Below are positions 25,528-34,847 of a stretch of 50,734 bases of DNA, piece after piece (the first letter of the stretch is position 1; each line of letters begins with the position of its first letter). The notes beneath the pieces were generated by a model. It searched no databases. It was not told the DNA's origin and worked only from the letters and a program-made list of their open reading frames with translations. Origin of the DNA: Desulfatitalea alkaliphila (lineage in GTDB: Bacteria > Desulfobacterota > Desulfobacteria > Desulfobacterales > Desulfosarcinaceae); assembly GCF_022968795.1 (NCBI RefSeq), contig NZ_JALJRB010000032.1:1-50734 (forward strand), written 5' to 3'. Position numbers and translations under genes: made by a program.

Positions 25528-25953
25528 CCACCCCTTGCTGACCAGAATATCCCTGACTTCCTGCTCCACCTTGCGCTCCACGAGAATCATCTTGCGTGCC
25601 TGGGCCTTTTTGATTTTTTCGGTCAGTACCTCCAAATCGGCCGGTTTTTCGATGAAATCCATGGCCCCCTGGCGCATGGCCTCCACCCCTTTTTCGATGC
25701 TGCCGTGGCCGGTGAGCAGGATCACTTGCAGCTCGGGGTGTTTGGCCTTCAAGTTTTTAAGCACCTGAAGACCGTCCATCTCCGGCATCATCAGGTCCAG
25801 CACGATGGCGTCGTAGGTGTGATCCTCGGTGATCTTGAGGGCATCGGTGGCCGATGTGGTGCTGTCGACCTCCATGCCGCGGGCGGTCATGCGCTCGCCC
25901 AACAGGTCCAGAAACTCTTTTTCGTCGTCCACCAACAGCACTTTCGTTGTCAT
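25525..25953 (-). CDS. Single-domain response regulator
   Basis: 142-residue stand-alone receiver. It has the acidic pair D9-D10 (LLVDDEKE), phospho-acceptor D53 (VLDLMMP), the switch Thr in LLTGHGS and the Lys in FIEKPADLEVL. A 25-residue basic helix follows. There is no output domain. It is the last gene of the operon, 63 bases after the ChpT-like gene. ATG at 25953 follows AAAGGAGTCACGCC. It probably acts as a phosphate carrier or a protein-binding switch. Confidence 0.88.
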   Translation of the reverse strand: MTTKVLLVDDEKEFLDLLGERMTARGMEVDSTTSATDALKITEDHTYDAIVLDLMMPEMDGLQVLKNLKAKHPELQVILLTGHGSIEKGVEAMRQGAMDFIEKPADLEVLTEKIKKAQARKMILVERKVEQEVRDILVSKGW

Positions 25954-26016
25954 GGCGTGACTCCTTTCGTCGGGTTCCATGAGGGTGTTGTTCAGCGACG
26001 CTTGGTCACTTGATCT

Positions 26017-26679
26017 TCAGGCGGCCATCCGCCGGGGCAGCACCGCGACAATCGCCTGTTGCGCAGTGTCCATCTCCACGCGGGCGGCCAGCAATTCCAG
26101 TAATTCGGTCCATGGGGCCGGCGGAAACGCGGCAGCGGCCGTCGCACCGGCGATCCCCCGGCATTCCAGGTGGACATGATCCTGCACCGAGCGGGCCTGC
26201 AGCGACAACCGCTTGCCTTCGTCGACATGATCCATCGCCCACGCCAGCAGCAGCCAAACCAAATGGAGCAGATGAAAGGGCCGGGTCACGATGCCGATGT
26301 CCGGATCGGACGGGGTGACCGCAACCGCCACCCCCCGGGCATCGGTCAACCGGCGGCAAATGGTCGACAGCATCTGCAGGTTGGCGGTCAAGCCGATCTC
26401 CTTGAACGAATGGTCCACGCTGTGGGCGAACTGGTTCATGTTGCGCACGATGCCGTCGTTGCGTTGGATTTGCCTTTTGATGGTGGCGCCCAACTGATGA
26501 ATGCGCTGTGGGTCCAGCGGGCGCCCTTTGTTCTCCGCCATCAGGGCCAGATCTTCGATCAAGCCGGCGCTCTCGTTCATGATGCTCAGCGTGTTCTTCA
26601 AATCGTGGGAGATGGCGGCCGACATCCGGCCGAAAAAGCGCAATCCATCCACAGTCGTCTCTTTGTTGGATTGTGTCAT
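26017..26679 (-). CDS. Histidine phosphotransfer-like protein (HisKA helices, degenerate ATPase)
   Basis: 220 residues. The phosphoacceptor box is clear (AAISHDLKNTLS, H25) and is followed by the second dimerisation helix. The C-terminal half has the size of a kinase catalytic domain. Where an N-box is expected it reads LLLAWAMDHV, and the DxGxG and GxGLGL loops are absent. This pattern is that of Spo0B/ChpT-type phosphotransferases, which dimerise through a His helix and carry a dead ATPase fold. It lies between two receiver genes, with a 4-base overlap to the one before it. No membrane segment is present, so it should be cytoplasmic. Confidence 0.65.
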   Translation of the reverse strand: MTQSNKETTVDGLRFFGRMSAAISHDLKNTLSIMNESAGLIEDLALMAENKGRPLDPQRIHQLGATIKRQIQRNDGIVRNMNQFAHSVDHSFKEIGLTANLQMLSTICRRLTDARGVAVAVTPSDPDIGIVTRPFHLLHLVWLLLAWAMDHVDEGKRLSLQARSVQDHVHLECRGIAGATAAAAFPPAPWTELLELLAARVEMDTAQQAIVAVLPRRMAA

Positions 26680-27077
26680 GGCGCGCCCTCCTTTTCGGGC
26701 GGCGGCCCATCCGCCGCTGTGATTTCCCTGATCTTGGCCACCAACAGCTCGATGTCCACCGGCTTGAGCAGATAGTACGGCCGACCGGCTTCGGCGGTCC
26801 CCTCCTGGAAACTGGCATAAGAGCCGTGCCCGGTGATGAAAATGAACTTCATGTGCGGGGCCACGCGGACCATCTGCTTTTTGAGTTCGAAGCCGCTCAT
26901 TCGGGGCAGTTTCACGTCCAGCACGGCCACGTCATACCGTTTCTCCCGGAGCAGTGCGACGGCCGCCTCGCAGGTGGACACCCCGTCGGCCTCGATGCCG
27001 CGCAGGGCCAGGCGTTCCACCAGCGCCGTCACCAACTCTTCTTCGTCATCGGCCAGCAGTACCCGTATGGATTTCAT
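26676..27077 (-). CDS. Single-domain response regulator
   Basis: 133-residue receiver: acidic residues D10-D11 (LLADDEEE), acceptor D54 (VLDVKLP), Thr in FITGHGS, Lys in LLKPVDIELL. The tail is short and Pro/Glu-rich. The start overlaps the end of the sensor kinase gene by 32 bases and the end overlaps the ChpT-like gene by 4, so all three should be made together. Confidence 0.88.
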   Translation of the reverse strand: MKSIRVLLADDEEELVTALVERLALRGIEADGVSTCEAAVALLREKRYDVAVLDVKLPRMSGFELKKQMVRVAPHMKFIFITGHGSYASFQEGTAEAGRPYYLLKPVDIELLVAKIREITAADGPPPEKEGAP

Positions 27078-28803
27078 CCCTATCGACCTCCGGTTCCAAT
27101 GGCAGGGTTATGGTAAAGCGGGTGCCCTGGTTCACCTGGCTCTCGACCGTGATGGTCCCTCCCAACTCCTGAACCAAACCATAGGTGATGGAAAGGCCCA
27201 GTCCGGTGCCCCCTTTTTGGGTGCGGGTGGAAAAAAACGGCTCGAACACCCGTTTAATATCCTCGGGCGCGATGCCGCAGCCGTCATCGGCCACGGCGAT
27301 GGTGATCCGTTTGCGCGATGTCCGGCTTCCCTCGATGCGCAAATGGCCACCGTCTTCCACCGCGGCGAAGGCATTGTTCATCAGGTTGAGGAAAATCTGT
27401 TCCAGCTTGCCGCGATCACTCGGGACAGCGGGGATGTCGGGATCCATGGCGACACGGATGTCGATCCCCCGGTACTCGGCCTCCTTGCCCAAAAACCCGA
27501 TCACGTTTTCGATCACCTCCCCGATCTGGACCGGCTGCAGGGAAACGCTGCCCGGCCGGGCGAAACTCAGCAGGCGCCGGGTGATGGTGGCACACCGGTT
27601 GACCGAGTTGAGAATGGAGGCGATTTGGGCCGCCAACTTCTCCATCACCGGTCCGTTGCCACGGCTCTGGAGCAGATCCTGCATCAATCCCGCCTTTTCG
27701 TTGATGATCGCCAGCGGATTGTTGATTTCATGAGCCACCCCGGCCGCCAGGCGACCGATGGAGGCCATCTTGTTGACATACTCCACGTTGTGCAGGGCGG
27801 CCAGGCGGGTCTGGTCGGCGGTGTGGATCTTGGCGACCAAGTAGGTCGAAACCGCCACCGCCACCAGCAGGATGGTCAGCACCCCGGCCACCATGTATGT
27901 GAAGATCTGGCGATGCTCCTTCTGCCAAGGATGCATCAAGACCGATTTGGGTTTGGCCACCATGAGGATGAAGGGGGTGTGATTCAAGTAAGCATACCCG
28001 ATCACCAGCGGTTGGCCCCTGGCGTCCAGCGACTCGAAGACACGGGTGGAGGTCGAGAAGTCGGGGACCGGCAGGGACATCCGTTCGAAAACAGCCCCGA
28101 ACCGCTGGGACGGGGTCTGGAGAATGCCCTCCTGGTTGATGATGAACATGTCGCCGCCGCTGCCCGCCTCGATGTGGACCAGTTCACCATGAAACTGCTC
28201 GGCTTCGATGGTGGCCCGCAGCACAAAGGGCTCCCCCGCAGCGTTCAAATGGCGCACCGCGATGACCAGGTGCGGACTCTGCCGGTACCCCATGAACACG
28301 TCGCTGATATAGGTACCTTGCTCCAGCGCCTGGGCAAACCAGTTTTGTTGGCTGTAGTCGAAGTTGGTCAGCTCGTAGGGCCCGCTGTAAGCCAGTTGGG
28401 TGCCGTGGCGATCGATCAACCCCAAATCGGTGAACCCGCCGAAACTGCCTTGCAAGCTGATTAAAATCCGGTCCAACCGTTCCGGCAGGCGCAACAGCGC
28501 GAAAGCGTTGTCGCGCACCAGGAACTGAAGCGCGTACTGTCGCTCCAGAATCATGAACGACAGGGTGCGACGCGCATTGGACACCAGCCGGGAAGTGCGC
28601 AGGATGATTTCCGATTCGATGGCTTTTTGGGTCACCTGGTAGTCGATGGCCGCCAGGAAGAAAATGGGAATCACCGCCACAACCGTGGTCAGCAACACGC
28701 TCAAGTACCAGATGCGCCGGAAGTTGAACATGTGCTTGTGCAGTCCGGTCGCCACATCCCGGTGGTCCCAAAATTGCGGCTTGATTTTTTGCCAAAAAGA
28801 CAT
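27046..28803 (-). CDS. Membrane sensor histidine kinase (periplasmic Cache-like sensor)
   Basis: 585 residues. Two membrane helices (about 32-53 and 300-322) enclose a 245-residue periplasmic region of dCache type, often a small-ligand sensor. HisKA has GVAHEINNPLA with H358. The ATPase domain has NLMNNAF, DDGCGI and GTGLGLS. The ATG at 28803 is chosen over one at 28809 for better spacing to AGAGGA. It probably phosphorylates the receivers in its own operon, possibly through the ChpT-like protein. The ligand is unknown. A periplasmic anion would fit the neighbouring permease. Confidence 0.87.
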   Translation of the reverse strand: MSFWQKIKPQFWDHRDVATGLHKHMFNFRRIWYLSVLLTTVVAVIPIFFLAAIDYQVTQKAIESEIILRTSRLVSNARRTLSFMILERQYALQFLVRDNAFALLRLPERLDRILISLQGSFGGFTDLGLIDRHGTQLAYSGPYELTNFDYSQQNWFAQALEQGTYISDVFMGYRQSPHLVIAVRHLNAAGEPFVLRATIEAEQFHGELVHIEAGSGGDMFIINQEGILQTPSQRFGAVFERMSLPVPDFSTSTRVFESLDARGQPLVIGYAYLNHTPFILMVAKPKSVLMHPWQKEHRQIFTYMVAGVLTILLVAVAVSTYLVAKIHTADQTRLAALHNVEYVNKMASIGRLAAGVAHEINNPLAIINEKAGLMQDLLQSRGNGPVMEKLAAQIASILNSVNRCATITRRLLSFARPGSVSLQPVQIGEVIENVIGFLGKEAEYRGIDIRVAMDPDIPAVPSDRGKLEQIFLNLMNNAFAAVEDGGHLRIEGSRTSRKRITIAVADDGCGIAPEDIKRVFEPFFSTRTQKGGTGLGLSITYGLVQELGGTITVESQVNQGTRFTITLPLEPEVDRDEIHTGTAGR

Positions 28804-28829
28804 GGCCATCGATCCTCTGAAGCTTTCGC

Positions 28830-30053
28830 CTATTTGTTCTCCAAGTTGCGCCGCATGCGCTCGTTGGCCTGTTTCAGGGTGTCGCTGAGCACCTCGATGT
28901 CCACCGGCTTTTCCAGATAGGCAAAGGCTCCCAGGCGCAAACACTCCTGGCGGTGGCTGTCGGTGCCGTGACCGGTGAGGATCACCACCTCGATTTCCGG
29001 GTGGGTCGCCTTGACCCGCTTGAGCACCTCCATGCCGTCGATGCCGGGCATCTGCAGATCCAGCAACATGACTTCGGGCGCCTCCCGGGCCACCATCTCC
29101 AGTGCGCTCTCGCCGTCGAAAGCCACCGCCGAACCGATATCGCGCATGCCCAATCGCTCGGAGAGGGTTTGCACGAACTCCCGCTCGTCATCCACCAAGA
29201 GCACCTTGGAAGGCCGATCGGCATCGTAGCGGCGGTAGGCATCGCCGCCATTGGCGGTCGGTGCCACGGTAAAGGTGATCGGTTCTTGAATGTTCATGGT
29301 TGCCAAGGCCTCCTTGAGTTCCGCTTCCAGCCGTTCGCGCATCAATACCGGCCGGTCGATGTGCAGCGCGACGGCACCCCCTGCCACGGACACCCCCACC
29401 GCATGGCCCATGGCCGCCAGGCCGGTTTCGATGCGTGCGGCTTTCAGAAAATCGGCGGCCGCCCGGCGGGATGGGTCGGTGGGCTGCACCGCCTCGGCCG
29501 CCAATCCCTTGGTGATCAGCGCCACGGCCCGATCGCCGTCCAGGGTGTGCGTCGGCACCACCATGTCGTACAGGGAGGCCGCCCAGGGATCGTCCTCGCC
29601 CTTGATCGACCGGACCCAGGCGGCCCGCAGGCGGTCCTCGGCTTCAATGCGTCGCAGTGCCTTGGCGCGCATTCCCTTTTTGTCGCCCCCCGCCGCCGCA
29701 ATGCGGTGCGCCGCATCGGCGATCAGGCAAACGTGCAGCACGTGGTCGATGGAGGGGGGCAACAGATGGCTGCTGAATCCGTGCAGCACCCAATCGGTGT
29801 CGCGGCATCGTTCGGCCAGGGCCAGCTTCAACCAGGCCAGGCAGCGCTCCCGCTCGCGGGTGAAGGGGTTGAACACCGAGGGTTCGAGCGCGAAACAGCG
29901 CTGCAATTGTTCGGTCGGCAGCCCCGAGAGGGTGGCGGCCCGCGCCACCAGGTCATCATCGGTGTACAGCGTACGACCTGTTTCGGCCACCAGACGCGCC
30001 GCGATCGCTTCCGCTCCGCAATAGGTGGCGCTGAACAGCGCGATAACAGACAT
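28830..30053 (-). CDS. Cytidylate-kinase-like / BON-like / receiver fusion protein
   Basis: 407 residues. Residues 1-185 look like the cytidylate-kinase-like family (MSVIALFSATYCGAEAIA, DDDLVARAA, LAERCRDTDWVLHG, HVLHVCLIAD). The P-loop, however, lacks the GK[ST] lysine. Residues about 200-265 resemble a short BON-type fold. Residues 283-407 are a full receiver with D288-D289, acceptor D332 (LLDLQMP) and Lys in YLEKPVDIEVL. The N-terminal part is similar along its length to the protein at 39529. It may bind a nucleotide or ligand without transferring phosphate. ATG at 30053 follows AGGAGGAGGCC. Confidence 0.72.
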   Translation of the reverse strand: MSVIALFSATYCGAEAIAARLVAETGRTLYTDDDLVARAATLSGLPTEQLQRCFALEPSVFNPFTRERERCLAWLKLALAERCRDTDWVLHGFSSHLLPPSIDHVLHVCLIADAAHRIAAAGGDKKGMRAKALRRIEAEDRLRAAWVRSIKGEDDPWAASLYDMVVPTHTLDGDRAVALITKGLAAEAVQPTDPSRRAAADFLKAARIETGLAAMGHAVGVSVAGGAVALHIDRPVLMRERLEAELKEALATMNIQEPITFTVAPTANGGDAYRRYDADRPSKVLLVDDEREFVQTLSERLGMRDIGSAVAFDGESALEMVAREAPEVMLLDLQMPGIDGMEVLKRVKATHPEIEVVILTGHGTDSHRQECLRLGAFAYLEKPVDIEVLSDTLKQANERMRRNLENK

Positions 30054-30064
30054 GGCCTCCTCCT

Positions 30065-32776
30065 TCACGCTTGCCCTTGAATCGATGGTGACGATCGTTG
30101 CTGTGGGCCGGCCGCCGGCTGCTCCGGCGGCCTCCCGAACCGCTCCTCGATATCACTTTTGATCCGTTGGCGATAGTGCTCGACCATGGCATTGCGGGAC
30201 ATGACCATATCCAGTTGACGGGTGTGCATGGTCAGATAACCGACGATTTGCAGGCGGTGGCACATCACTTCCATGGGAAAATCTTCGAACCGGGCGCGCA
30301 GGGCATCCTCGGTGAGGGAGACGGCGAAGCCCTGCTCTTCCAGGATTTCGGCGATCAGTTGAATGCGCCGCATCTTGCGAAAGTCATCGGCCGCGCCGCC
30401 CTTGAAACGGAAAATGATGTAGTTCTCCGGCACCCGCTCGCTCACATAGCTTTCCACCGTGGAAAAATGAAAACCGAAGCGGGACATGAGGCTGCAGTAG
30501 TTTTTGGCGATCATGAAATAGTTACGCTGGGCGTAGCTGGAGCGCACCCCGGGCACCAGGGCGGTGTTGCGCGTGGCCTGGAACATGACCGACATGAACC
30601 CCTTGCCGTCGATGGGCGGCGGTCCCTGCCAGGGCACCTTGGTGATGCCCTGCCACAAGGCCTGCATGGGGATGGAAGCGATGTTTTCCAGGCGCACTTT
30701 GGGCCCCGTCACCTCGTCGCTGAAGCCGTCGTCCAGATTGAGAATCCACCACTGCATGGGCACATCCACCACCAGCTGCTTGCTCGATCGCATGGGAAAG
30801 GCGTTGTCGCGCCCGAAGGCGAACATCTCCTGCACCGCCTTTTCGTGGCAGTACCGGATGATATCGTGCAGACTGGTGCAGTGGGCCGGCGCGAAGGTGG
30901 GCGCGTCCGGATCGAGCAGGGTCAGGGGCGCGATGTGGGGCATGATCTGCGCCAAAGTATCGAACACCGGCGTTCCCGCCATCACGTGGGGCGCACGCAG
31001 TCGGCCGCGCAGCAGGGCGTCGACCTTGCCGTCGTGGATTTTCAAACCATCGGCATCCACGGTCACCGTTTGCCCGTCGGCCAGGCGGCTCATGGCCCCC
31101 TCGACCCCGAACAGGGCCGGCACCTGGTACTCGCGGGCCACATTGGCCAGATGACTGCTGACACTGCCGTGTTCGGCGACAACGGCGGCGGCGCGATGGA
31201 GCACCACGGCATACCCCGGCAGCGATTGCTGGACCACCATCACCTCGCCATCGGCGAAACGCATGGTGTCGGCTTCCCGCTTGAGCACGCGCACCGGCCC
31301 GGCCCCCACCCCACGGGCTGCGGTCACCTGGCCGTGAAGCAGCACCGCATGAACGGCGCCCTCCTCCCCTGCTGCGGCATCGTGCGCCACCTCCGCTTCG
31401 GACACCGGTGCGGCATCCGCATCGCTCGCTTGCGCTTCGGCCGGGGCCACGCTCAGGGGGCGGCACTGCAGCAACACGATGTGTCCGTCGCTGTCGATGG
31501 CCCACTCGATGTCCTGGGGCCCGCCGCAGTAATTCTCGATGTCCACCGCCATACGGGCCAGTGCCGCCGCCTGGTCGTCATCGATGGACGGCGCATGGCT
31601 TTGATCCTCCAACAGTTCGTTGCGGCAGATGCCCTCCTCGGCCAGGCAGCGATAGGCCACGGTTTTGGCACCGATGCGGCGCTCCCGCACACGGTGGGGC
31701 GCCTGGCGCGCGACCTCGAAATGGTCCACGGCGCTGCGGCCGTCCACCACCATCTTGGGCAACCCCCACACGGCGTTGATAATGATGGTGTCCTCCCGGA
31801 TGTCCAAGGGGTTGCGGGTGTAAACCACGCCCCCGCAGACCGCATCGACCATCTGCAGGCAGCCGACACACATGACGATGTCTTCGTCGCGCAGGCCGCG
31901 ATGGAAGCGATAGGTCATGGCGGTGGCGCCGAACTTGCCGGCCACCACCTCCTTGAAGGCATCGATCAGATGCCCGGGCCGCACATTGAGCAGGGATCGA
32001 TATTGTCCCGCGAAAGAGGCGCCGGGCAGATCCTCGTTCACGCCGCTGCTGCGCACGGCCAGGGCCAGTGGCCCATCGACCTGCTTGCGCAGCTTGTCCA
32101 CGGCCGCCTCGATGGCGGCAACCACCTCCGGCGGCACCTCCGCTGCCATGACCAGCTGCTGCAACACCGAACTGAGCTCGTAGAGCCGGTCCAACGCTTC
32201 TCCGTCGTGGCTTTGGATGCGCTGATGGATCTCCTCTTGCAGCCGCCGGTGCTGCATGAAGCGATGATAGGCCGCCGAGGTGATGACGAAACCGGCCGGC
32301 ACGGCGATATCCAACTGTCGGGCGATATCGCCCAGGCTGGCCATCTTCACCCCGGCCACCTCCGCGTGGCGCCGATCGATGGCCGTCAGGTCGAGCACCA
32401 GTTCGGCATCTTCGCCGGGCACCGCGCTTTCCAGCAGCGGGGAGATGGTTTCCTGCAGGCGGCCGAAGGTGTCGTACAACGCCTGGTGACGACCGCCGGA
32501 AAGGGTGTCCAGATGTTGAATGATCTGGTACACGTTGACGAAAAGCAGGGCGCAGCGCGAACGAATGAAACTCATCCCGAAGGGCTTGTTGCCCGCCTGG
32601 ACGCTCTCCATCTCCGAAATGGTCTTCAAGGCCTTGTCATTGGCGTTGAGCAGTCGCCGGAACTGCATATAGCGCAGTTTGAAGGCCCGCCGCAGTTCCT
32701 CGTCGTCCTGCGCGGCCTCCGGGAGCCCGGAAACGCCCTTGAAGGCATCGATGATATTGCGCAAAATTCGCAGCAT
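30065..32776 (-). CDS. PEP-synthase-like protein: ATP-grasp and swivelling His domain, no PEP barrel
   Basis: 903 residues. After 120 helical residues comes a pyruvate-phosphate-dikinase-type ATP-grasp domain (about 140-445): AVRSSGVNEDLPGASFAGQY, GGVVYTRNP, QDIEWAID and LLQCRP. A swivelling phospho-His domain follows (about 475-620), with H542 in SVSSHLANVAREYQVPAL. The PEP/pyruvate TIM barrel of true PEP synthases is missing. The last 280 residues form a domain I do not recognise. The arrangement recalls rifampicin phosphotransferases and other ATP-dependent dikinases acting on unusual acceptors. It sits between the permease pair and the kinase-like/receiver fusion, with gaps of 18 and 11 bases. 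Confidence 0.75.
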   Translation of the reverse strand: MLRILRNIIDAFKGVSGLPEAAQDDEELRRAFKLRYMQFRRLLNANDKALKTISEMESVQAGNKPFGMSFIRSRCALLFVNVYQIIQHLDTLSGGRHQALYDTFGRLQETISPLLESAVPGEDAELVLDLTAIDRRHAEVAGVKMASLGDIARQLDIAVPAGFVITSAAYHRFMQHRRLQEEIHQRIQSHDGEALDRLYELSSVLQQLVMAAEVPPEVVAAIEAAVDKLRKQVDGPLALAVRSSGVNEDLPGASFAGQYRSLLNVRPGHLIDAFKEVVAGKFGATAMTYRFHRGLRDEDIVMCVGCLQMVDAVCGGVVYTRNPLDIREDTIIINAVWGLPKMVVDGRSAVDHFEVARQAPHRVRERRIGAKTVAYRCLAEEGICRNELLEDQSHAPSIDDDQAAALARMAVDIENYCGGPQDIEWAIDSDGHIVLLQCRPLSVAPAEAQASDADAAPVSEAEVAHDAAAGEEGAVHAVLLHGQVTAARGVGAGPVRVLKREADTMRFADGEVMVVQQSLPGYAVVLHRAAAVVAEHGSVSSHLANVAREYQVPALFGVEGAMSRLADGQTVTVDADGLKIHDGKVDALLRGRLRAPHVMAGTPVFDTLAQIMPHIAPLTLLDPDAPTFAPAHCTSLHDIIRYCHEKAVQEMFAFGRDNAFPMRSSKQLVVDVPMQWWILNLDDGFSDEVTGPKVRLENIASIPMQALWQGITKVPWQGPPPIDGKGFMSVMFQATRNTALVPGVRSSYAQRNYFMIAKNYCSLMSRFGFHFSTVESYVSERVPENYIIFRFKGGAADDFRKMRRIQLIAEILEEQGFAVSLTEDALRARFEDFPMEVMCHRLQIVGYLTMHTRQLDMVMSRNAMVEHYRQRIKSDIEERFGRPPEQPAAGPQQRSSPSIQGQA

Positions 32777-32794
32777 ACGCCCTGCCCGTTGTCG

Positions 32795-33481
32795 CTAATG
32801 CCCCAGGTTCATGCCCCAGCCTTCAAACAGGTACATGATGCCGAACCCGTACCACAAAGTATAAACCACGTAAAAGACCAGGGAAAGCAATACGATACCG
32901 ATCTTGTTGCTGATGCTCTCGGCCGTGATGCCGTAGTAGTTGTAGGCGGTCTCCACCGCCTTGGCCTGCACCAGGTTCACCAGCTTGGCCGCGTCGAAGC
33001 GCCGCTGTTTGTTCAGCTCGTACTCCAGGGCCTTGAGCCCGCTCCACCAGTCGTACATCACCTGCCGCTCGTTGTAGCCGTGCTTGGCCAGTATCCGCGC
33101 GGCGTCGTTTGCATACATGATGTCCGCATCCGCCAGGGCCTCGTTCAACAAAGCGTTGAGACTGCCGCTGATCGCCACCTGTTTGCCCGTGGCGGCGGCG
33201 GCCATGCCCTGGCCGGTCAACAAACCCCGAAAGCGTTCGGCTTGCTCCGATGTCTCCATGCTGACGGTCACTGCAAGGGGCGCGCCCTGGTAGGCGTCCA
33301 CCGACGCTTGGGCATTGGGAATGTAGTAGGCCGAGCCCTTGGAGATGGAGTTGTAAAGGTTGTCCATGTACGCCATGGGATTGTGCCCGTCCAAGATGGG
33401 CATGAACATCAGCACCAACACCACGGCGAAGCTGATCATCATTCCCACACCTTTATACATAGCCTGTTTCCTTGTTTGCAT
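32795..33481 (-). CDS. Membrane protein of unknown function, partner of TauE/SafE-like permease
   Basis: 228 residues, not recognised. One N-terminal membrane helix (GVGMMISFAVVLVLMFMPIL) is followed by a periplasmic or cytoplasmic region of about 140 residues with predicted alpha/beta character. A C-terminal helix (IGIVLLSLVFYVVYTLWYGFGIMYLF) ends the protein. The soluble part includes VTVSMETSEQAERFRGLLTGQG, which could be a small ACT/heavy-metal-type ferredoxin fold, though this is a guess. It begins 5 bases after the permease gene, so a fixed partnership is likely. ATG at 33481 follows GCAGGAGTGATCGCC. Confidence 0.6.
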   Translation of the reverse strand: MQTRKQAMYKGVGMMISFAVVLVLMFMPILDGHNPMAYMDNLYNSISKGSAYYIPNAQASVDAYQGAPLAVTVSMETSEQAERFRGLLTGQGMAAAATGKQVAISGSLNALLNEALADADIMYANDAARILAKHGYNERQVMYDWWSGLKALEYELNKQRRFDAAKLVNLVQAKAVETAYNYYGITAESISNKIGIVLLSLVFYVVYTLWYGFGIMYLFEGWGMNLGH

Positions 33482-33486
33482 GGCGA

Positions 33487-34785
33487 TCACTCCTGCGACT
33501 TGAGGGTTTTCAGATTGGCGAGAAAGGTGCCGATCACCCACACCCCGAACCCGCCGATGACAATGAAGAAGGCCCAGATGCCGAACACCTCCAGGGCATG
33601 GCCGGTGGCCTTGGAGATGGGCAGGATCTCCATCTCGCCCAACTTGCCCGGCAGGGCGAAGATGCGATTGACGAAACCGGCCAGCACCGCCATGGCGTAG
33701 AAGCCGCGAATGGTGATGCCCTTGACCACCTGGGTCACCATGGCCCCCACCTGGATGCCCACCAGCGAACCGATGAGCATGCCCATGGCCAGCGTGTAAA
33801 AGATGAAGCCGTAGATGGCGTATTGGCTGATGGAGGCATACCCCGCGGTGAAGATGATCTGGAAGATGTCGGTGCCCACAGTGGTCATGGAGGAGACCCC
33901 CAGCACGTAGACAAAGATGGGGAAGGTGAGAAAACCGCCGCCCACGCCCATGATACCGGCGGCCAATCCCACAAGGGCGCCGCTGGCCACCAGAAAGACC
34001 CAGGAGACGGAGCGGCCGCCGGGGGTGATATCGTGATCGAAGCGGATCATGGGAGGAATCTTCATCCCCTGGATGCGGTGGGGCAGATTGCCCAGCTCGG
34101 CGCCCTCGTCCCGGCCGCCGTGCACCGCGCAGGCATCTTCCGAACCCTCGACCGCGGTCTGGGCCTTGCGGCACTTGAGGTAGTCCAACATGGCATACAT
34201 GCCTAGAAAACCCAGCATCAGCGAATAGATGGTGGTGATGAAGGCATCGCTCATCACCGGGTTGATCTCATAAAAGAAGCGGTTGACCATCCCGCCCACC
34301 GTGGCGCCCAGGATAGCGCCGATGAGAAACACCACCGCCAGGATGGCCGACACATTGCCCAGCTTGCGGTGAATGACACTGCCCATGATGGCCTTGGCGA
34401 ATATGTGGAACAGATCGGTGCCCACGGCCAAAATGCCCTTGATGCCCGCGCTCATCAATGCGGGGGCGATCACGAAACCGCCGCCGGCGCCGATGCAGCC
34501 GGTAATCAGGCCCGCCCCCAGACCGATGAGGATGGAGACCAGAAAGATGCCGAGGGAATAAAACGCCGGACTGTAGGCCTTTTTCCCGCCCAACACGTCC
34601 GGCAGCATCTCGCTGATCGGTTCGGCGAAAGCATAACCGCCGATAATCACCGGCACCAGGAACAGTGCCAACAGCAAAAGGCGCCTGCGGTCCCCCAAAA
34701 TGGTTTTGGATACGTCCAATTCCCATTTGGCGTGGGCGACGGCACCGGCCATCATGAATCGACCCAACTGTTTGAAAAATCCCAT
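33487..34785 (-). CDS. TauE/SafE-family sulfite/sulfonate-type permease
   Basis: 432 residues with the two internal repeats of the family: GAGGGFVIAPALMSAGIKGILAVGTDLFHIF and GVGGGFLTFPIFVYVLGVSSMTTVGTDIFQIIF. About eight or nine membrane helices are present, with a hydrophilic loop of 60 residues between the halves. Members export sulfite, sulfoacetate and other organosulfur anions or take up sulfate-like anions; the substrate here is not determined. In a sulfate reducer a sulfur oxyanion is the first guess. ATG at 34785 follows AAAAGGAGCAAGCA. It is the second gene of the operon. Confidence 0.83.
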   Translation of the reverse strand: MGFFKQLGRFMMAGAVAHAKWELDVSKTILGDRRRLLLLALFLVPVIIGGYAFAEPISEMLPDVLGGKKAYSPAFYSLGIFLVSILIGLGAGLITGCIGAGGGFVIAPALMSAGIKGILAVGTDLFHIFAKAIMGSVIHRKLGNVSAILAVVFLIGAILGATVGGMVNRFFYEINPVMSDAFITTIYSLMLGFLGMYAMLDYLKCRKAQTAVEGSEDACAVHGGRDEGAELGNLPHRIQGMKIPPMIRFDHDITPGGRSVSWVFLVASGALVGLAAGIMGVGGGFLTFPIFVYVLGVSSMTTVGTDIFQIIFTAGYASISQYAIYGFIFYTLAMGMLIGSLVGIQVGAMVTQVVKGITIRGFYAMAVLAGFVNRIFALPGKLGEMEILPISKATGHALEVFGIWAFFIVIGGFGVWVIGTFLANLKTLKSQE

Positions 34786-34847
34786 TGCTTGCTCCTTTTC
34801 TATCGCTGTTTTCCGGAAAATCCGGTTTACGTGCGCAATCGGGGCGG

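Noticed and set aside
30098-33700. A 1200-codon open frame on the plus strand opposite the PEP-synthase-like and permease-partner genes
   Set aside because: It is antisense to genes with clear families, is rich in His/Gly/Gln/Val in the way GC-rich mirror frames are, and has no recognisable domain or ribosome binding site.
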